A stretch of 64,000 nt of DNA from BNXB01 sp031556375 (GCA_031556375.1 JAVBTA010000004.1:62001-126000), one strand, 5' to 3'; positions 51,427-61,642 are shown, counted from the first letter of the stretch. The notes: generated by a model not told the origin, from the sequence alone. Numbers and translations are program-made.

Positions 51427-53064
51427 TTATTTTGTTTTCTCCAATTCACGTAAATTTTCCATTTTTTTCTTCCTCAAAAATCCATAGATATCTTCGAGGT
51501 GCTCTATAACTTTCTGATTTCCGAACTCATATACTTTTGTCGCCAGACCGTCAAGAAAATCCCGGTCGTGTGAAACAACAATCAAAGTTCCGTCAAAAGC
51601 CTGCAACGCACTCTTCAGGATATCCTTGGTTTTCATATCCAGGTGATTGGTCGGCTCATCGAGTATCAGTAAATTAACCGGTTCAAGCAATAATTTAATC
51701 ATCGCCAATCGTGTACGTTCACCGCCGGAAAGCACTTTCACTTTTTTAGTCGAATTATCTCCTCCAAACATAAAAGCTCCAAGAATATCCTTGATTTTCG
51801 TACGGATATCACCCTTTGCCACATCATCGATTGTCTGGAAAACAGTCAGTTCTTCATCTAGCAATGAAGCCTGATTCTGAGCAAAATAACCGATCTGGAC
51901 ATTATGTCCCAAAGTCAATGCTCCGCTATGTTCGAGCTCCTTCATAATGCATTTGACCAACGTCGACTTCCCTTCTCCGTTCTTTCCCACAAAGGCCAGT
52001 TTATCGCCCCTTTCTATAGTTAGATTAGCATTATCGAAAACCACATGGTCTCCATATTTCTTGCCGACATTCTCAACAATTACCGGATAATTACCGGAAC
52101 GTGGCGATGGTGGAAATTTCAGACGCAAGGCGGAAGTATCCTCTTCGTCGACTTCCACAAGATCCAATTTTTCAAGCATTTTCACCCGCGACTGAACCTG
52201 TAACGTTTTAGAATAAGTTCCTTTAAATCGTTCGATAAACTCAGTCGTTTCCGCAATCATTTTTTGTTGATCGTCGTATGCTTTTTGCTGCTGTTCACGA
52301 CGTTCCTTCCTTAATTCAAGATACTTGGAATAGTTAACCTTGTAATCGTAGATCCGGCCCATTGTCACTTCAATCGTGCGGGTAGTAATATTATCGATAA
52401 AAGTACGGTCGTGCGAGATAACCACAACGGCCTTTCCGTTATTCACGAGGAACTCTTCCAACCACTGAATAGACTCGATATCCAGGTGATTAGTAGGCTC
52501 ATCGAGCAGGATCACATCCGGATTACGTAGCAATATCTTAGCTAACTCGATACGCATCCGCCATCCCCCGCTGAAATCGCTGGTCTGACGATCAAAATCT
52601 GAACGTTTGAAGCCTAATCCCAACAACGTTTTTTCCACATCTGCCCCGTAATTTGTAGCATCTATGGCATAATATTTTTCACTGATGGAAGATACCTGTT
52701 CGATCAGGTCGTAATAACTCTGAGAATCATAATCCGTACGTTCTGCCAGTTCCTTGTTCAAAGCCTCGATTTCTTTCTCCATTTCAAATAAATGGGAAAA
52801 AGCCTGGGAAGTCTCCTCAAAAACCGTCCGGCCGTCTTCAGTCATCAAATGCTGTGGCAGATAAGCAATTACAGTATCTTTTGGAGCGGAAACCTTCCCT
52901 TTTGAAGGCTCTCTGACTCCTGCCAATATCTTTAATAATGTAGACTTCCCTGCTCCGTTCTTACCCATCAGGGCAATACGGTCTTTCTCGTTAATTACAA
53001 AGGAAACATCTGAAAAAAGGGTGGTACCACCAAACTCTACGGTCAATCCGTCAATTGAAACCAT
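51427..53064 (-). CDS. ABC-F family ATP-binding protein
   Basis: This 545-residue soluble protein has two ABC ATPase domains and no membrane part. Walker A motifs are GKNGAGKST and GKNGEGKST, signature motifs are FSGGWRMRIELAK and LSGGERTRLAMIK, and each is followed by LDEPTNHLD. The linker between them (about residues 240-330) is charged, as in translation-factor ABC-F proteins of the YdiF/Uup group. It acts on the ribosome in translation rather than in transport. The exact subfamily is not settled by eye. Confidence 0.92.
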   Translation of the reverse strand: MVSIDGLTVEFGGTTLFSDVSFVINEKDRIALMGKNGAGKSTLLKILAGVREPSKGKVSAPKDTVIAYLPQHLMTEDGRTVFEETSQAFSHLFEMEKEIEALNKELAERTDYDSQSYYDLIEQVSSISEKYYAIDATNYGADVEKTLLGLGFKRSDFDRQTSDFSGGWRMRIELAKILLRNPDVILLDEPTNHLDIESIQWLEEFLVNNGKAVVVISHDRTFIDNITTRTIEVTMGRIYDYKVNYSKYLELRKERREQQQKAYDDQQKMIAETTEFIERFKGTYSKTLQVQSRVKMLEKLDLVEVDEEDTSALRLKFPPSPRSGNYPVIVENVGKKYGDHVVFDNANLTIERGDKLAFVGKNGEGKSTLVKCIMKELEHSGALTLGHNVQIGYFAQNQASLLDEELTVFQTIDDVAKGDIRTKIKDILGAFMFGGDNSTKKVKVLSGGERTRLAMIKLLLEPVNLLILDEPTNHLDMKTKDILKSALQAFDGTLIVVSHDRDFLDGLATKVYEFGNQKVIEHLEDIYGFLRKKKMENLRELEKTK

Positions 53065-53094
53065 TTATTTAATCGTATTTTTAAAATAAAGGGA

Positions 53095-53143
53095 CAAAGA
53101 TACTGATTTTTTAGATGAGATTTTAAAAATATAATTAACTTTG
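53095..53143. promoter_or_regulatory. Divergent promoter region, ABC-F and glycosyltransferase operon
   Basis: TATCTTTG on the minus strand (53095-53102) faces the ABC-F gene 31 bases away. TAACTTTG on the plus strand (53136-53143) faces the glycosyltransferase gene 36 bases away. Both are exact TAnnTTTG matches. No overlapping operator is evident. Confidence 0.55.
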
Positions 53144-53179
53144 TTTTCCGTATAAGATTCCGGTAAAAACACTCAGACC

Positions 53180-54409
53180 ATGAAAGTTCTTCAAATAAAT
53201 AAATATCATCACCCCAGGGGAGGGTCTGAAACGGTTTATTTTAATACAAGCCGTTTATTGACCGATCATGGGCACTCCGTCATTCACTACTGTATGGATT
53301 TTCCGGAAAATCTGGATTGTCCGACAAAAGGATTCTTTCCGAAAAGTTTCAACCTGAGAGATGGAAATTTTTTTAAAAGAATAAAAAACTCAATCCTATT
53401 TTTTTATAACAAAGAAGCTCGACAAAAGCTGGAGCAGTTAATTATCCAGGAAAAACCGGATGTCGCACATATTCATAGTTTCAATAATAGCCTCTCCATA
53501 TCTATATTTGTTGCATTAAAAAAGCATAATATTCCGGTTGTATTGATGTTCCATGACTATCTTTCATTATGTGCATCTTCCGACTTCCAGCTTAAAGGGA
53601 AGAAATGTAAATGCTGTCAAGCTAGCCTGTACACTAATTCCATCTGGTATAAATGTTATCAAAACCATCGACTTTATAGTGCTATGTTCACATTTAACGT
53701 CTGGTTAAAAGAATACTTTTTTAAGCTGAATAAATATGTTGACCAGTATATATTCGTCTCTGATTTCCAAAAAACGGCACACCTGGGTTATCACGAATAT
53801 TACAGAAACAAACAAGACCTCCTGTATAATTTTGGACCTGACTTGTATAAAATTTCTCCGAAATACATTTGTGGAAATTATTTTTTCTATTACGGAAGGA
53901 TTACAGAAGAGAAGGGAATAAGGACAATCATGAAAATAGCATCCGTCCTGAAGAATACATCCTTTAAGATCGCAGGAACCGGCCCTCTGGTCGATGAATT
54001 AAAAGCGATGGAGTTACCTAATGTTGAATTTCTTGGATTTCAAACCGGAAGTAATTTACAAAATTATATTGAGAATGCTTCTTTTGTCATTGTCCCGTCG
54101 GAGTGGAATGAAAATAATCCGTTGACGATAATTGAATCTTACATCTTAGGCAAACCGGTAATTGCCAGCAAGATAGGCGGGATACCAGAAATCTTACCCG
54201 ATAACGAAACCGGATATTTGTTTGAAATGAAATCCGTAGAAGAATTGACAAAAAAGATACAATACGCTCAATCTTTACCGGAAGATGAGTACTTGAAATT
54301 ATCAAAAAATGCCAGAATTTTCGCAGAAAAATATTTTGATCCGGAACAATATTATAAACAATTATTGGTTATATATGAGAAGTCAATATCAAAGAAGAAA
54401 CATCTATGA
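53180..54409 (+). CDS. Glycosyltransferase family 4 (first of four)
   Basis: This 409-residue GT-B enzyme has an N-terminal HHPRGGSETVYFNTSRLL acceptor-side loop and a C-terminal donor-site block PSEWNENNPLTIIESYILGK with the spaced Glu pair typical of GT4. A Cys-rich stretch (LKGKKCKCCQASLYTNSIWY) near residue 145 occurs in some polysaccharide GT4s. It transfers a sugar from a nucleotide donor onto a growing surface glycan. It overlaps the next gene by 4 bases. Confidence 0.9.
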   Translation: MKVLQINKYHHPRGGSETVYFNTSRLLTDHGHSVIHYCMDFPENLDCPTKGFFPKSFNLRDGNFFKRIKNSILFFYNKEARQKLEQLIIQEKPDVAHIHSFNNSLSISIFVALKKHNIPVVLMFHDYLSLCASSDFQLKGKKCKCCQASLYTNSIWYKCYQNHRLYSAMFTFNVWLKEYFFKLNKYVDQYIFVSDFQKTAHLGYHEYYRNKQDLLYNFGPDLYKISPKYICGNYFFYYGRITEEKGIRTIMKIASVLKNTSFKIAGTGPLVDELKAMELPNVEFLGFQTGSNLQNYIENASFVIVPSEWNENNPLTIIESYILGKPVIASKIGGIPEILPDNETGYLFEMKSVEELTKKIQYAQSLPEDEYLKLSKNARIFAEKYFDPEQYYKQLLVIYEKSISKKKHL

Positions 54410-55584
54410 AAATTTTTGAAATCGCTACCGGATTCACTCCCATTCCCGCTCAAATAGGTGCTGCAACTGAAATTGTAGTTCAAAATCTGGTCAATAATTT
54501 TTCAAAAAAGAATGAAGTTATCTTAATTGATGTTAGAAATAATAATAGAACAGGAGTTGACTGTCCGGTCTCTGAAATAAAAATGCCTGCCTGGTTAATG
54601 AAACCAAGTAGCTTTATGTCTGTAAAACACAAATTAAAAAGAATATATTACTCCATCAATCTTGCCTTTACGATAAAAAAAATTATAAAAAAAGAATCCG
54701 AAGCAGTATTTCACTTTCACAATCAATACAACATGGCTTTTACTTATTGGCTGTGTTCTACCGCTAAAAAGAAAAAGACAGGAATTAAGTTCGCTTATAC
54801 GCTTCATACTCCACTATGGAATGACGACTTAAATTCTATAACTCAGGAAATTTCTAAGAAATATTTTCTTGAAGTTTACTCCATGAAACATGCTGATTTA
54901 ATTGTTGCACTGAATTCAAAAATTAAAAAAAACATTCAGGACTACCTGGATAATAAAGTAAACGATATTGTTATTATTCCTCATGGAGTGGATACTGATG
55001 CCTATCGTCCAATTCAATCCGGATCCAATAATAAATCACTAAATTTTATAACTGTCGGATCCATTTGTGACAGGAAAAACCAATTGGAAAGTATCCGGAC
55101 TTTAACTCCTTTTTTAAAATCTGACAATTGTTTTTTCTATTTTGTAGGTGCAAATGCAGATCCATCGTATATGGAACAGATTAACCTATATATAAAATCC
55201 AATGAATTAAGCCAATATGTCAGTTATTTAGGAGAATATCCTCCGGGAGAAGAACTAAATAAAATATATAATATGGCAGATGTGTTTATATCTAACAGCA
55301 AATCGGAATCCTTTGGTTTAGTTGCTTTAGAAGCTCTTTCTGCCGGACTTCCAGCCATATTATCTCAAACTTTTCTAACATCATTGGATGGACTCCCCTC
55401 AACAGATGCAGTCTGTTTTTGTAATAATAAGAATGACTTTTATCATTACATCAAATCATTTATTGATGATAAAAACAAGTTGGAAAAATTAAGTCTGGAC
55501 GGTCGGCAATACATCGAGACTTTTTGCTCCTGGAAACGTATTGCAGAACTTCATGAAGACTCATTTGTTAATTGTAAACAATGA
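54406..55584 (+). CDS. Glycosyltransferase family 4 (second)
   Basis: This 392-residue GT-B enzyme shows the C-terminal block SKSESFGLVALEALSAGLPA with the E-x7-E pair, and DRKNQLESIRTLTPFL just before it. It is part of an operon of four GT4 genes joined by 4-base ATGA overlaps, which suggests coordinate synthesis of enzymes for successive sugars of one repeat unit. The donor sugar cannot be read. Confidence 0.9.
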   Translation: MKIFEIATGFTPIPAQIGAATEIVVQNLVNNFSKKNEVILIDVRNNNRTGVDCPVSEIKMPAWLMKPSSFMSVKHKLKRIYYSINLAFTIKKIIKKESEAVFHFHNQYNMAFTYWLCSTAKKKKTGIKFAYTLHTPLWNDDLNSITQEISKKYFLEVYSMKHADLIVALNSKIKKNIQDYLDNKVNDIVIIPHGVDTDAYRPIQSGSNNKSLNFITVGSICDRKNQLESIRTLTPFLKSDNCFFYFVGANADPSYMEQINLYIKSNELSQYVSYLGEYPPGEELNKIYNMADVFISNSKSESFGLVALEALSAGLPAILSQTFLTSLDGLPSTDAVCFCNNKNDFYHYIKSFIDDKNKLEKLSLDGRQYIETFCSWKRIAELHEDSFVNCKQ

Positions 55585-56639
55585 ATATTACTCACGTTAT
55601 ATGGAATATGTCATATGGGGGTGCCGAAACATTGCTGGTTCAGTTAATGAATCTCCAGTGTGAAAATAACAGCATAAACCTGATTGTTGTAAACGATATA
55701 ACTGAGGAGGGATTAATAAAAAAAATCGATCCCAGGGTAAATATTCATTTCCTGAGAAGACCATCCGGAAGTAAAAATCCTTTCTACTTTGTTAAGTTAT
55801 CGTGTCTTTTGCTTTTTCTTAAAAATGATATTGTCCATTTTCACCAGGACAACCTGATCGAATATATCCCTGTTTCTCCCTTCAAAAAAAACTTTTGCCT
55901 CACGGTTCATTGCGTTACAATGGATAAGAAGTCGCTTTATAAATACAGCCACCTTTTTGCAATTTCAAAATCAGTACAAAAGAAAATAAAAGAAAATTGC
56001 GGATTGGATTCTACCTTAATTTATAACGGAATTAATATCAGGGGTTTCAAGACCCGTGAACGATTAGAACAAGGTAACGGAAAATTTCAGATTATTCAAA
56101 TTGGACGTTTAACACATTTACACAAGGGGCAGGATCTTTTGATCAAAGCTGCTGATATACTGATAAATAAATATCATTTTTTGAATTTTACCATCCGGTT
56201 GATCGGAGAAGGAGATTCAAAATCGTATTTGCAATCATTGATTGATGAATTGGGATTATCTGAGTTTGTGATACTGGAAGGGAACAAATCATTCGAATAT
56301 ATCCGGAACAATCTGTGTAATCATGATTTGCTTGTACAACCATCCCGTTATGAGGGATTTGGTCTGGTTGCTATTGAAGCTATGGCAGCCAAAGTTCCGG
56401 TTTTGATATCCGAAGTCGATGGTCTGGCTGAAATCGTACAACCAAATAAATACGGATATTCTTTTGAACCGGAAAATGTCGAAGATCTGGCTGAAAAGAT
56501 CCGGGAAATCATGATCGAATCACCACATAAAATTGAGGCGTTGATTACCAGCGCCTATGAATATGCATATCATAACTTTGACTATTCAATCACATCTGAG
56601 AACTATCTGAAATCATATCAAAAAATACTGGGATTATGA
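55581..56639 (+). CDS. Glycosyltransferase family 4 (third)
   Basis: This 352-residue enzyme has an N-terminal MSYGGAETLLVQLMNL, typical of WaaG/PimA-like GT4 enzymes, and the donor block PSRYEGFGLVAIEAMAAKVP. It overlaps both neighbours by 4 bases. It is predicted to act at the cytoplasmic face of the inner membrane on a lipid-linked glycan. Confidence 0.9.
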   Translation: MNITHVIWNMSYGGAETLLVQLMNLQCENNSINLIVVNDITEEGLIKKIDPRVNIHFLRRPSGSKNPFYFVKLSCLLLFLKNDIVHFHQDNLIEYIPVSPFKKNFCLTVHCVTMDKKSLYKYSHLFAISKSVQKKIKENCGLDSTLIYNGINIRGFKTRERLEQGNGKFQIIQIGRLTHLHKGQDLLIKAADILINKYHFLNFTIRLIGEGDSKSYLQSLIDELGLSEFVILEGNKSFEYIRNNLCNHDLLVQPSRYEGFGLVAIEAMAAKVPVLISEVDGLAEIVQPNKYGYSFEPENVEDLAEKIREIMIESPHKIEALITSAYEYAYHNFDYSITSENYLKSYQKILGL

Positions 56640-57739
56640 AAGTCCTTATTCTCAATTCCATATTACGGACCGCTGAAAATGGAATCATCCCTGCTGTTGA
56701 TACTATAAAAGATAGTATGATCTACAATTTAGCCCTAGGGTTCAAGCACTTGGGACACGAAGTTACTCTGATTGCTACAGAAGGATTCAAACCGACAAAA
56801 GAAGAATCTTACGATTTTGAAGTTATCTTTCAAAAAGCATTCTTCAAAAAATTATTCAAAGAAGCTATGTTTCCACTTCAATTAGGGTTGATAAACTACC
56901 TGATTAAAAACAAAAAATCATTTGATCTCATAATAACCAGTGAAGTATTTGCTATCCCTTCATTGTTTGCGGCGATAATTTCGCCTAAAAATACTATTGT
57001 CTGGCACGAAGTCAACGTTTTTCCAAAAATGTATCGAAAGATACCGGCCAAAATTTGGTATTATACGATTGTCCCGCTTTTTTTTCAGAGAGCTTTGGTT
57101 GTTCCGCGTTCTATAGAGGCCGGAAAATTTATACGGCAGTATGTGAAACATGTTTCGAATACAATTGTTGAACATGGAGTTAATCTGGATAATTTTATCT
57201 GTTCAAAAGAGAAAAAAAATCAGTTTATTATCGTTTCCCAACTGGTTCCGAGAAAAAATGTAAAAAGCAGTATCTATAATTTTTACAAGTTTATCAATAA
57301 ATACAATCTGCCTCATTTCAAATTGCTGATTGCCGGAAAAGGGAATCAGGAAAAGGAGATCATGGAGCAGATAGCCCGTTTGAATCTGGAGAATAATGTA
57401 ACACTACTGGGGTTTGTTCCTCATAAGGAATTGGGTATTTTGATCTCTCAATCAGTAGCTATGCTGGTAAGTACACTGCAGGACTTGAATATGGTCTCTA
57501 TTCCTGAAGCCATTGTTTCCGGGACTCCGGTTATTACAAATTCTATACCTATTACGTCCTCATTCATAAGCAAATACAATTTGGGAGTTGTTAAGGACGA
57601 TTGGAATGAAGATGATCTGTATGAACTTCTGATAAATAAAGAATCATATATTGACTCCTGCATCACCCAAAGAAGTAAACTGTCCATTGAACAAAGCTCT
57701 AAATCATTAATTAACAGCTATTTGAAATTTCTCCCGTAA
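56636..57739 (+). CDS. Glycosyltransferase family 4 (fourth)
   Basis: This 367-residue GT-B protein is more diverged than the three before it. Its donor block is DLNMVSIPEAIVSGTPVITN, which keeps only the second Glu of the usual pair. The N-terminal GHEVTLIATEGF is typical. The coding end overlaps the end of the convergent methyltransferase gene by 22 bases. Activity may differ from a standard GT4 because of the altered motif. Confidence 0.85.
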   Translation: MKVLILNSILRTAENGIIPAVDTIKDSMIYNLALGFKHLGHEVTLIATEGFKPTKEESYDFEVIFQKAFFKKLFKEAMFPLQLGLINYLIKNKKSFDLIITSEVFAIPSLFAAIISPKNTIVWHEVNVFPKMYRKIPAKIWYYTIVPLFFQRALVVPRSIEAGKFIRQYVKHVSNTIVEHGVNLDNFICSKEKKNQFIIVSQLVPRKNVKSSIYNFYKFINKYNLPHFKLLIAGKGNQEKEIMEQIARLNLENNVTLLGFVPHKELGILISQSVAMLVSTLQDLNMVSIPEAIVSGTPVITNSIPITSSFISKYNLGVVKDDWNEDDLYELLINKESYIDSCITQRSKLSIEQSSKSLINSYLKFLP

Positions 57740-58665
57740 GATGATTTTTTCAAATCATAAAGTCTAATCAATTCTTTATCAGTAAGTAAGTAGCCATCTT
57801 TTTTCTTTCCTATAAAATAGTTACCCGAAGCAGCATCCAACGTATTGGGTTTCTTTTTGAGGTAATAGTCAAAATATTTCCAGAAAAAAGACGTGAATGA
57901 TGCACAAACCCGGATAAAGGCTAATAACAACTTATTCTGAGTAAATGACCGAAGAAAATAATACCACGAAGTTGCAAGCACCATACCAGGGCCACAACAG
58001 GTATCCGATTTTATTTCTTCAAATTTCCGGAAGAGTCTCCGGTGCCCCAGCCACGAAAACCTGGTAAAATCATAAGCCCCACCGTGGACAGGTTGCATAA
58101 AAGGAGTTTCAGCATATACAATACCATCTTCTTTCAATACACGGTATATCTCGTCCACACAACGATAGGGGTCGAGTACATGTTCCAAAACTGCCTGAAT
58201 AATCACCCCGTCTATCGAACCATCCTCAAAAGGTAAGTCATGCCCATCACAAATAATCAGAGGAAGATCTGTGAATGAGATATCGGTATGAATAAACTCT
58301 ATACCTTGTTTTTTTAACAAATCACTCATACCTTCACCGGAAACTCCTCCTCCTACAATTAAAACACGAGGAGTTGTTTTTTTCTGTAAAAGTATTTTTG
58401 AGAATAGTTCATAATTTTCTTTTGCCGCGTAATTAACGCCTGTGTCCGGAATCAGTTTCTTCAATACCTGAAGTTTATTCTTTGTCCCGAAAAAAGAATA
58501 AGCATTTTCTTCGTCAAAATCATCAAAACTAAAAATACTATTTTGTTCATTAATTAATATCGGAATACCTTTGACGACCGGGAATGTAATATTGCAAACC
58601 TCACAATGCAGATCATGATCAAGTTTGGTTTTACAAGCAGGGCAACATAAAATATCGTTATTCAT
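57718..58665 (-). CDS. Class I SAM methyltransferase with N-terminal zinc ribbon
   Basis: This 315-residue protein has an N-terminal four-Cys zinc ribbon (CCPACKTKLDHDLHCEVC, Cys8/11/21/24) of the Trm112-like kind. A methyltransferase domain follows, with motif I VLIVGGGVSGEG, DGVIIQAVLEHVLDPYRCVD and YAETPFMQPVHGGAYDFTRF. Such proteins in polysaccharide loci methylate sugars or lipid-linked glycans. It is transcribed against the GT4 operon. Confidence 0.85.
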   Translation of the reverse strand: MNNDILCCPACKTKLDHDLHCEVCNITFPVVKGIPILINEQNSIFSFDDFDEENAYSFFGTKNKLQVLKKLIPDTGVNYAAKENYELFSKILLQKKTTPRVLIVGGGVSGEGMSDLLKKQGIEFIHTDISFTDLPLIICDGHDLPFEDGSIDGVIIQAVLEHVLDPYRCVDEIYRVLKEDGIVYAETPFMQPVHGGAYDFTRFSWLGHRRLFRKFEEIKSDTCCGPGMVLATSWYYFLRSFTQNKLLLAFIRVCASFTSFFWKYFDYYLKKKPNTLDAASGNYFIGKKKDGYLLTDKELIRLYDLKKSSYGRNFK

Positions 58666-58697
58666 CTGATTTTGAAAATTTATTCTACAATTGAAAA

Positions 58698-59447
58698 TTA
58701 TTTCCCCTTTCTGAGATTACTTAGTTTTATTTGCAATCGGATCTTAGATTTACGAAACCGGATTTTAAATCTGTGAAAAAATGTCGCATCGTTCTTACTG
58801 AAAATTTCAAGTATTTCTTGTAATTGATTGACAATACATTCTCCTGTCGTTTTTTGATTTTCGTGTATTCGAAAGTAAGCCAGATTTTTATCAACCATAA
58901 TAGGCTCTGAAATTTTCAATAAACGAAACCACAAATCCAAATCCATTGTCAAATCATATTTTTTATCAATGCCTCCGGCATTCATCAAAAACTGTTTCTT
59001 GAAAAAAGTCCCTTGTTGACGTAAGATGTCTGGATTCGACAAAAGTGATTTTTTACTGATTTTCGGACTTTTTGCTCCTACAATTTCTTTATTATCATAA
59101 ACGAACGAAAGATTTCCGACAATCCAATCGGCATCCGAAGATTCAAAAAAATCTGCGACAAATTGTAAGATATCGGCTTCCAGATAATCATCCGAATTGA
59201 TCCACCCTATAATATCCCCGGTAGACATTTCCAAGCCTTTTTGTAAAGCATCGGCCTGACCTTCATCCTTCTCCGAAACCCATAGAATAGAAGGATATTT
59301 TTTAAGAATATCCACAGTCCCATCAGTAGATCCCCCATCAATTACAATATGCTCAACATCCGGAAAAGACTGATTAAGCACCGACTGTATGTTTTCTTCA
59401 ATAAACTGAGCCTGATTGTAGGACGGAGTCAATATTGTAATTCGCAT
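58698..59447 (-). CDS. Glycosyltransferase family 2
   Basis: This 249-residue GT-A enzyme shows ITILTPSYNQAQFIEENIQS at its N-terminus, VIDGGSTDGTVDIL for the nucleotide site, and DXD-type NSDDY. QQGTFFKKQFL and the Trp/Asp block DLWFRLLK are typical of family 2 enzymes that build surface polysaccharide. It is 32 bases upstream of the methyltransferase gene and probably in the same message. Confidence 0.9.
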   Translation of the reverse strand: MRITILTPSYNQAQFIEENIQSVLNQSFPDVEHIVIDGGSTDGTVDILKKYPSILWVSEKDEGQADALQKGLEMSTGDIIGWINSDDYLEADILQFVADFFESSDADWIVGNLSFVYDNKEIVGAKSPKISKKSLLSNPDILRQQGTFFKKQFLMNAGGIDKKYDLTMDLDLWFRLLKISEPIMVDKNLAYFRIHENQKTTGECIVNQLQEILEIFSKNDATFFHRFKIRFRKSKIRLQIKLSNLRKGK

Positions 59448-59465
59448 TTCAGAAAAATTATTCTA

Positions 59466-59505
59466 CAAAGTTAGAACTTTTTTTGATAAAGATTTCTTAT
59501 CTTTG
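59466..59505. promoter_or_regulatory. Divergent promoter region, GT2 and Wzi
   Basis: TAACTTTG on the minus strand (59466-59473) lies 18 bases before the GT2 ATG. TATCTTTG on the plus strand (59498-59505) lies 23 bases before the Wzi ATG, and a second overlapping TAATTTTG follows it. All are exact TAnnTTTG matches. Confidence 0.5.
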
Positions 59506-59528
59506 TAATTTTGTAATAAAATACAAGC

Positions 59529-61001
59529 ATGTTTCTATCGGATTTTACTATAAAGAAAACCTTTTTTATTTTTATCATTTCTTTTTATTGTTTGCACTCA
59601 TTTGCTCAAGACAGTCTGATTTACAGGATAGACGCATTTGCATCATTTGCGTCCAAGGATATCACTCCCTTTTGGATTGCTAACAATACCTATGGTACAG
59701 TACCGCTTCATTCCAATAACATGTACGGAAGAGGTGATATCGTCTGGAAACACCATTTCAATAAGGACTTACAAATTCAGTCTGAAGTTGACATTGAAGG
59801 TGCGACCCAACATTCTTCGTCCTTTTTCATACAACAACTTTATTCTTCCTTATCATACAAATCCCTTTGCCTTACCTTCGGATCAAAAGAGTACTACAAC
59901 TCTATGTTGTATAAAAACCTGAGTATAGGCGATTTCAGTTATTCTCCAAACGCAAGACCCATACCTGAAATTAACCTTAGTATTCCGGAATTTACAGCAA
60001 TACCCTACACTAATGGGATTTTACTTGTCAAAGGAGACTTTGCCGTAGGAAAATCCACCGATAGCCATTATACAGAAAGAACGAAGCAACCGGGAGAAGA
60101 TTATGCTATCGATATCCTGTGGCATCACAAATCATTATTTTTTCAATTACAGGATCCCAAACAACACTTTCCCTTATCCTTGACGTTCGGGCTGATGCAT
60201 GCAGTGCAATGGGGAGGATGGACTTCGGAAGAGGGATTAGGTGAACTACCTCATTCTTTCAATGATTTCATAAAGATTGTCCTGGGTGAAGGGGGTGGAG
60301 AAGATGCCTCCGTAGGAGAGCAAATCAATGTTTTAGGAAATCATCAGGGGACATATAATATAAAAATCGGCTACAAGGCATCTGATTTTGACATTGCGGC
60401 ATATAAACAACATTACTTTGACGATAAATCCGGAATGGAATACTCCAATTGGAGAGACGGAATCTGGGGAATGGAATGTGCACTGAATAAATTCAGTTAC
60501 CTCAAAAAAATTGTTTTCGAGTACTTTAACACGACAAATCAAAGCGGTCCGATGCATTTTCTAAATCATGACAGACCCAATACCCGCGGAGGAGGAAACG
60601 ATGATTATTACAATCATACTCAATATATTAGCGGATGGTCACACTGGGGAAGAAGTATAGGAAACCCTTTAATGACCTCACCCGAATATAGTAAAGACGG
60701 CATATTGTATTTTCAAAATAATCGTATAAACGCTTTACATCTGGGAGTGGAGGGAAATATAATACCAGCTCTATCTTACCGTATGTTAGCCACAGGAATG
60801 TACTCATGGGGAAGGATGTCTTATCCTTTTCCGGAAAAGAAAACAGATTTTTCTACGTTATTAGAATGTAGTTATGTCAATCCGGAATGGAAAGGATGGA
60901 AGTTTACAATACAGGCTGCATTCGATCAGGGATCATTATATAGTGATAATATCGGTTGCTCAATAAAAATCAGCAAAACAGGTGATATTTGTTCCAAATA
61001 A
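59529..61001 (+). CDS. Capsule assembly Wzi family outer-membrane protein
   Basis: This 490-residue protein has a signal peptide ending LHSFAQD and a beta-barrel pattern. Family marks are IDAFASFASKDITPFWIANN at the mature N-terminus, SLCLTFGSKEYYN and LSIPEFTAIPYTNGILLVKG. Wzi attaches capsular polysaccharide to the outer surface. It fits the surrounding glycosyltransferases. A methyltransferase gene follows after 11 bases. Confidence 0.9.
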   Translation: MFLSDFTIKKTFFIFIISFYCLHSFAQDSLIYRIDAFASFASKDITPFWIANNTYGTVPLHSNNMYGRGDIVWKHHFNKDLQIQSEVDIEGATQHSSSFFIQQLYSSLSYKSLCLTFGSKEYYNSMLYKNLSIGDFSYSPNARPIPEINLSIPEFTAIPYTNGILLVKGDFAVGKSTDSHYTERTKQPGEDYAIDILWHHKSLFFQLQDPKQHFPLSLTFGLMHAVQWGGWTSEEGLGELPHSFNDFIKIVLGEGGGEDASVGEQINVLGNHQGTYNIKIGYKASDFDIAAYKQHYFDDKSGMEYSNWRDGIWGMECALNKFSYLKKIVFEYFNTTNQSGPMHFLNHDRPNTRGGGNDDYYNHTQYISGWSHWGRSIGNPLMTSPEYSKDGILYFQNNRINALHLGVEGNIIPALSYRMLATGMYSWGRMSYPFPEKKTDFSTLLECSYVNPEWKGWKFTIQAAFDQGSLYSDNIGCSIKISKTGDICSK

Positions 61002-61012
61002 AAAGTCTATTT

Positions 61013-61642
61013 ATGTCAATTTCAAATAAAATCAGTTGTTACAATAGAAACAGGAAATACAAATACTTTCTAGACACATTTAAGCCTCAGCCCAATGATA
61101 CGATATTGGATGTTGGTTTCAATGATTCCGAGTTTTCGGATAATGATAATTTCCTTGAACGCTTTTACCCCTATCAATCAAAAATAACGGCATTAGGTAT
61201 CATGGGAAATGAGTTCTTTTCAAAAAAGTATCCTGAAGTGAATGTGGTTTTGTACGATGGAAAAAAATTCCCGTTCGAAGACAAATCTTTTGATATCGGA
61301 TGGTCAAATGCCGTAATAGAACATGTAGGAGACCATGAAGCCCAACTATTCTTTCTGAAAGAATTACTTCGAACCTGCAAAAAACTGTATTTTACAACTC
61401 CTAACCGTTTTTTCCCGATAGAGGTACATACAAAGATACCTTTCCTTCATTGGCTTCCCAAACCTCTCTTTGACAAAATAATACTAAAGACACCTAAAAG
61501 ATGGGCTGCCGGTGATTATATGAACTTGTTGTCCATTCGTCAGGCTAAATCATTACTCAAAGATGCAAATGTCACCAACTATAAAATTAAAAAAAACTAT
61601 TTCGGAGGTTTTGTCATGGACTTCTGTGTCATCGTTGAGTAA
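61013..61642 (+). CDS. Class I SAM methyltransferase
   Basis: This 209-residue protein begins MSISNKISCYN. It has motif I (ILDVGFNDSEFSDN), IGWSNAVIEHVGDHEAQLFF, and the later block LYFTTPNRFFPIEVHTKIPF seen in polysaccharide-locus methyltransferases. The frame opens at a TTG at 60989 within the Wzi end, but the ATG at 61013 is the better start. It probably methylates a sugar of the same surface glycan. Confidence 0.88.
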   Translation: MSISNKISCYNRNRKYKYFLDTFKPQPNDTILDVGFNDSEFSDNDNFLERFYPYQSKITALGIMGNEFFSKKYPEVNVVLYDGKKFPFEDKSFDIGWSNAVIEHVGDHEAQLFFLKELLRTCKKLYFTTPNRFFPIEVHTKIPFLHWLPKPLFDKIILKTPKRWAAGDYMNLLSIRQAKSLLKDANVTNYKIKKNYFGGFVMDFCVIVE

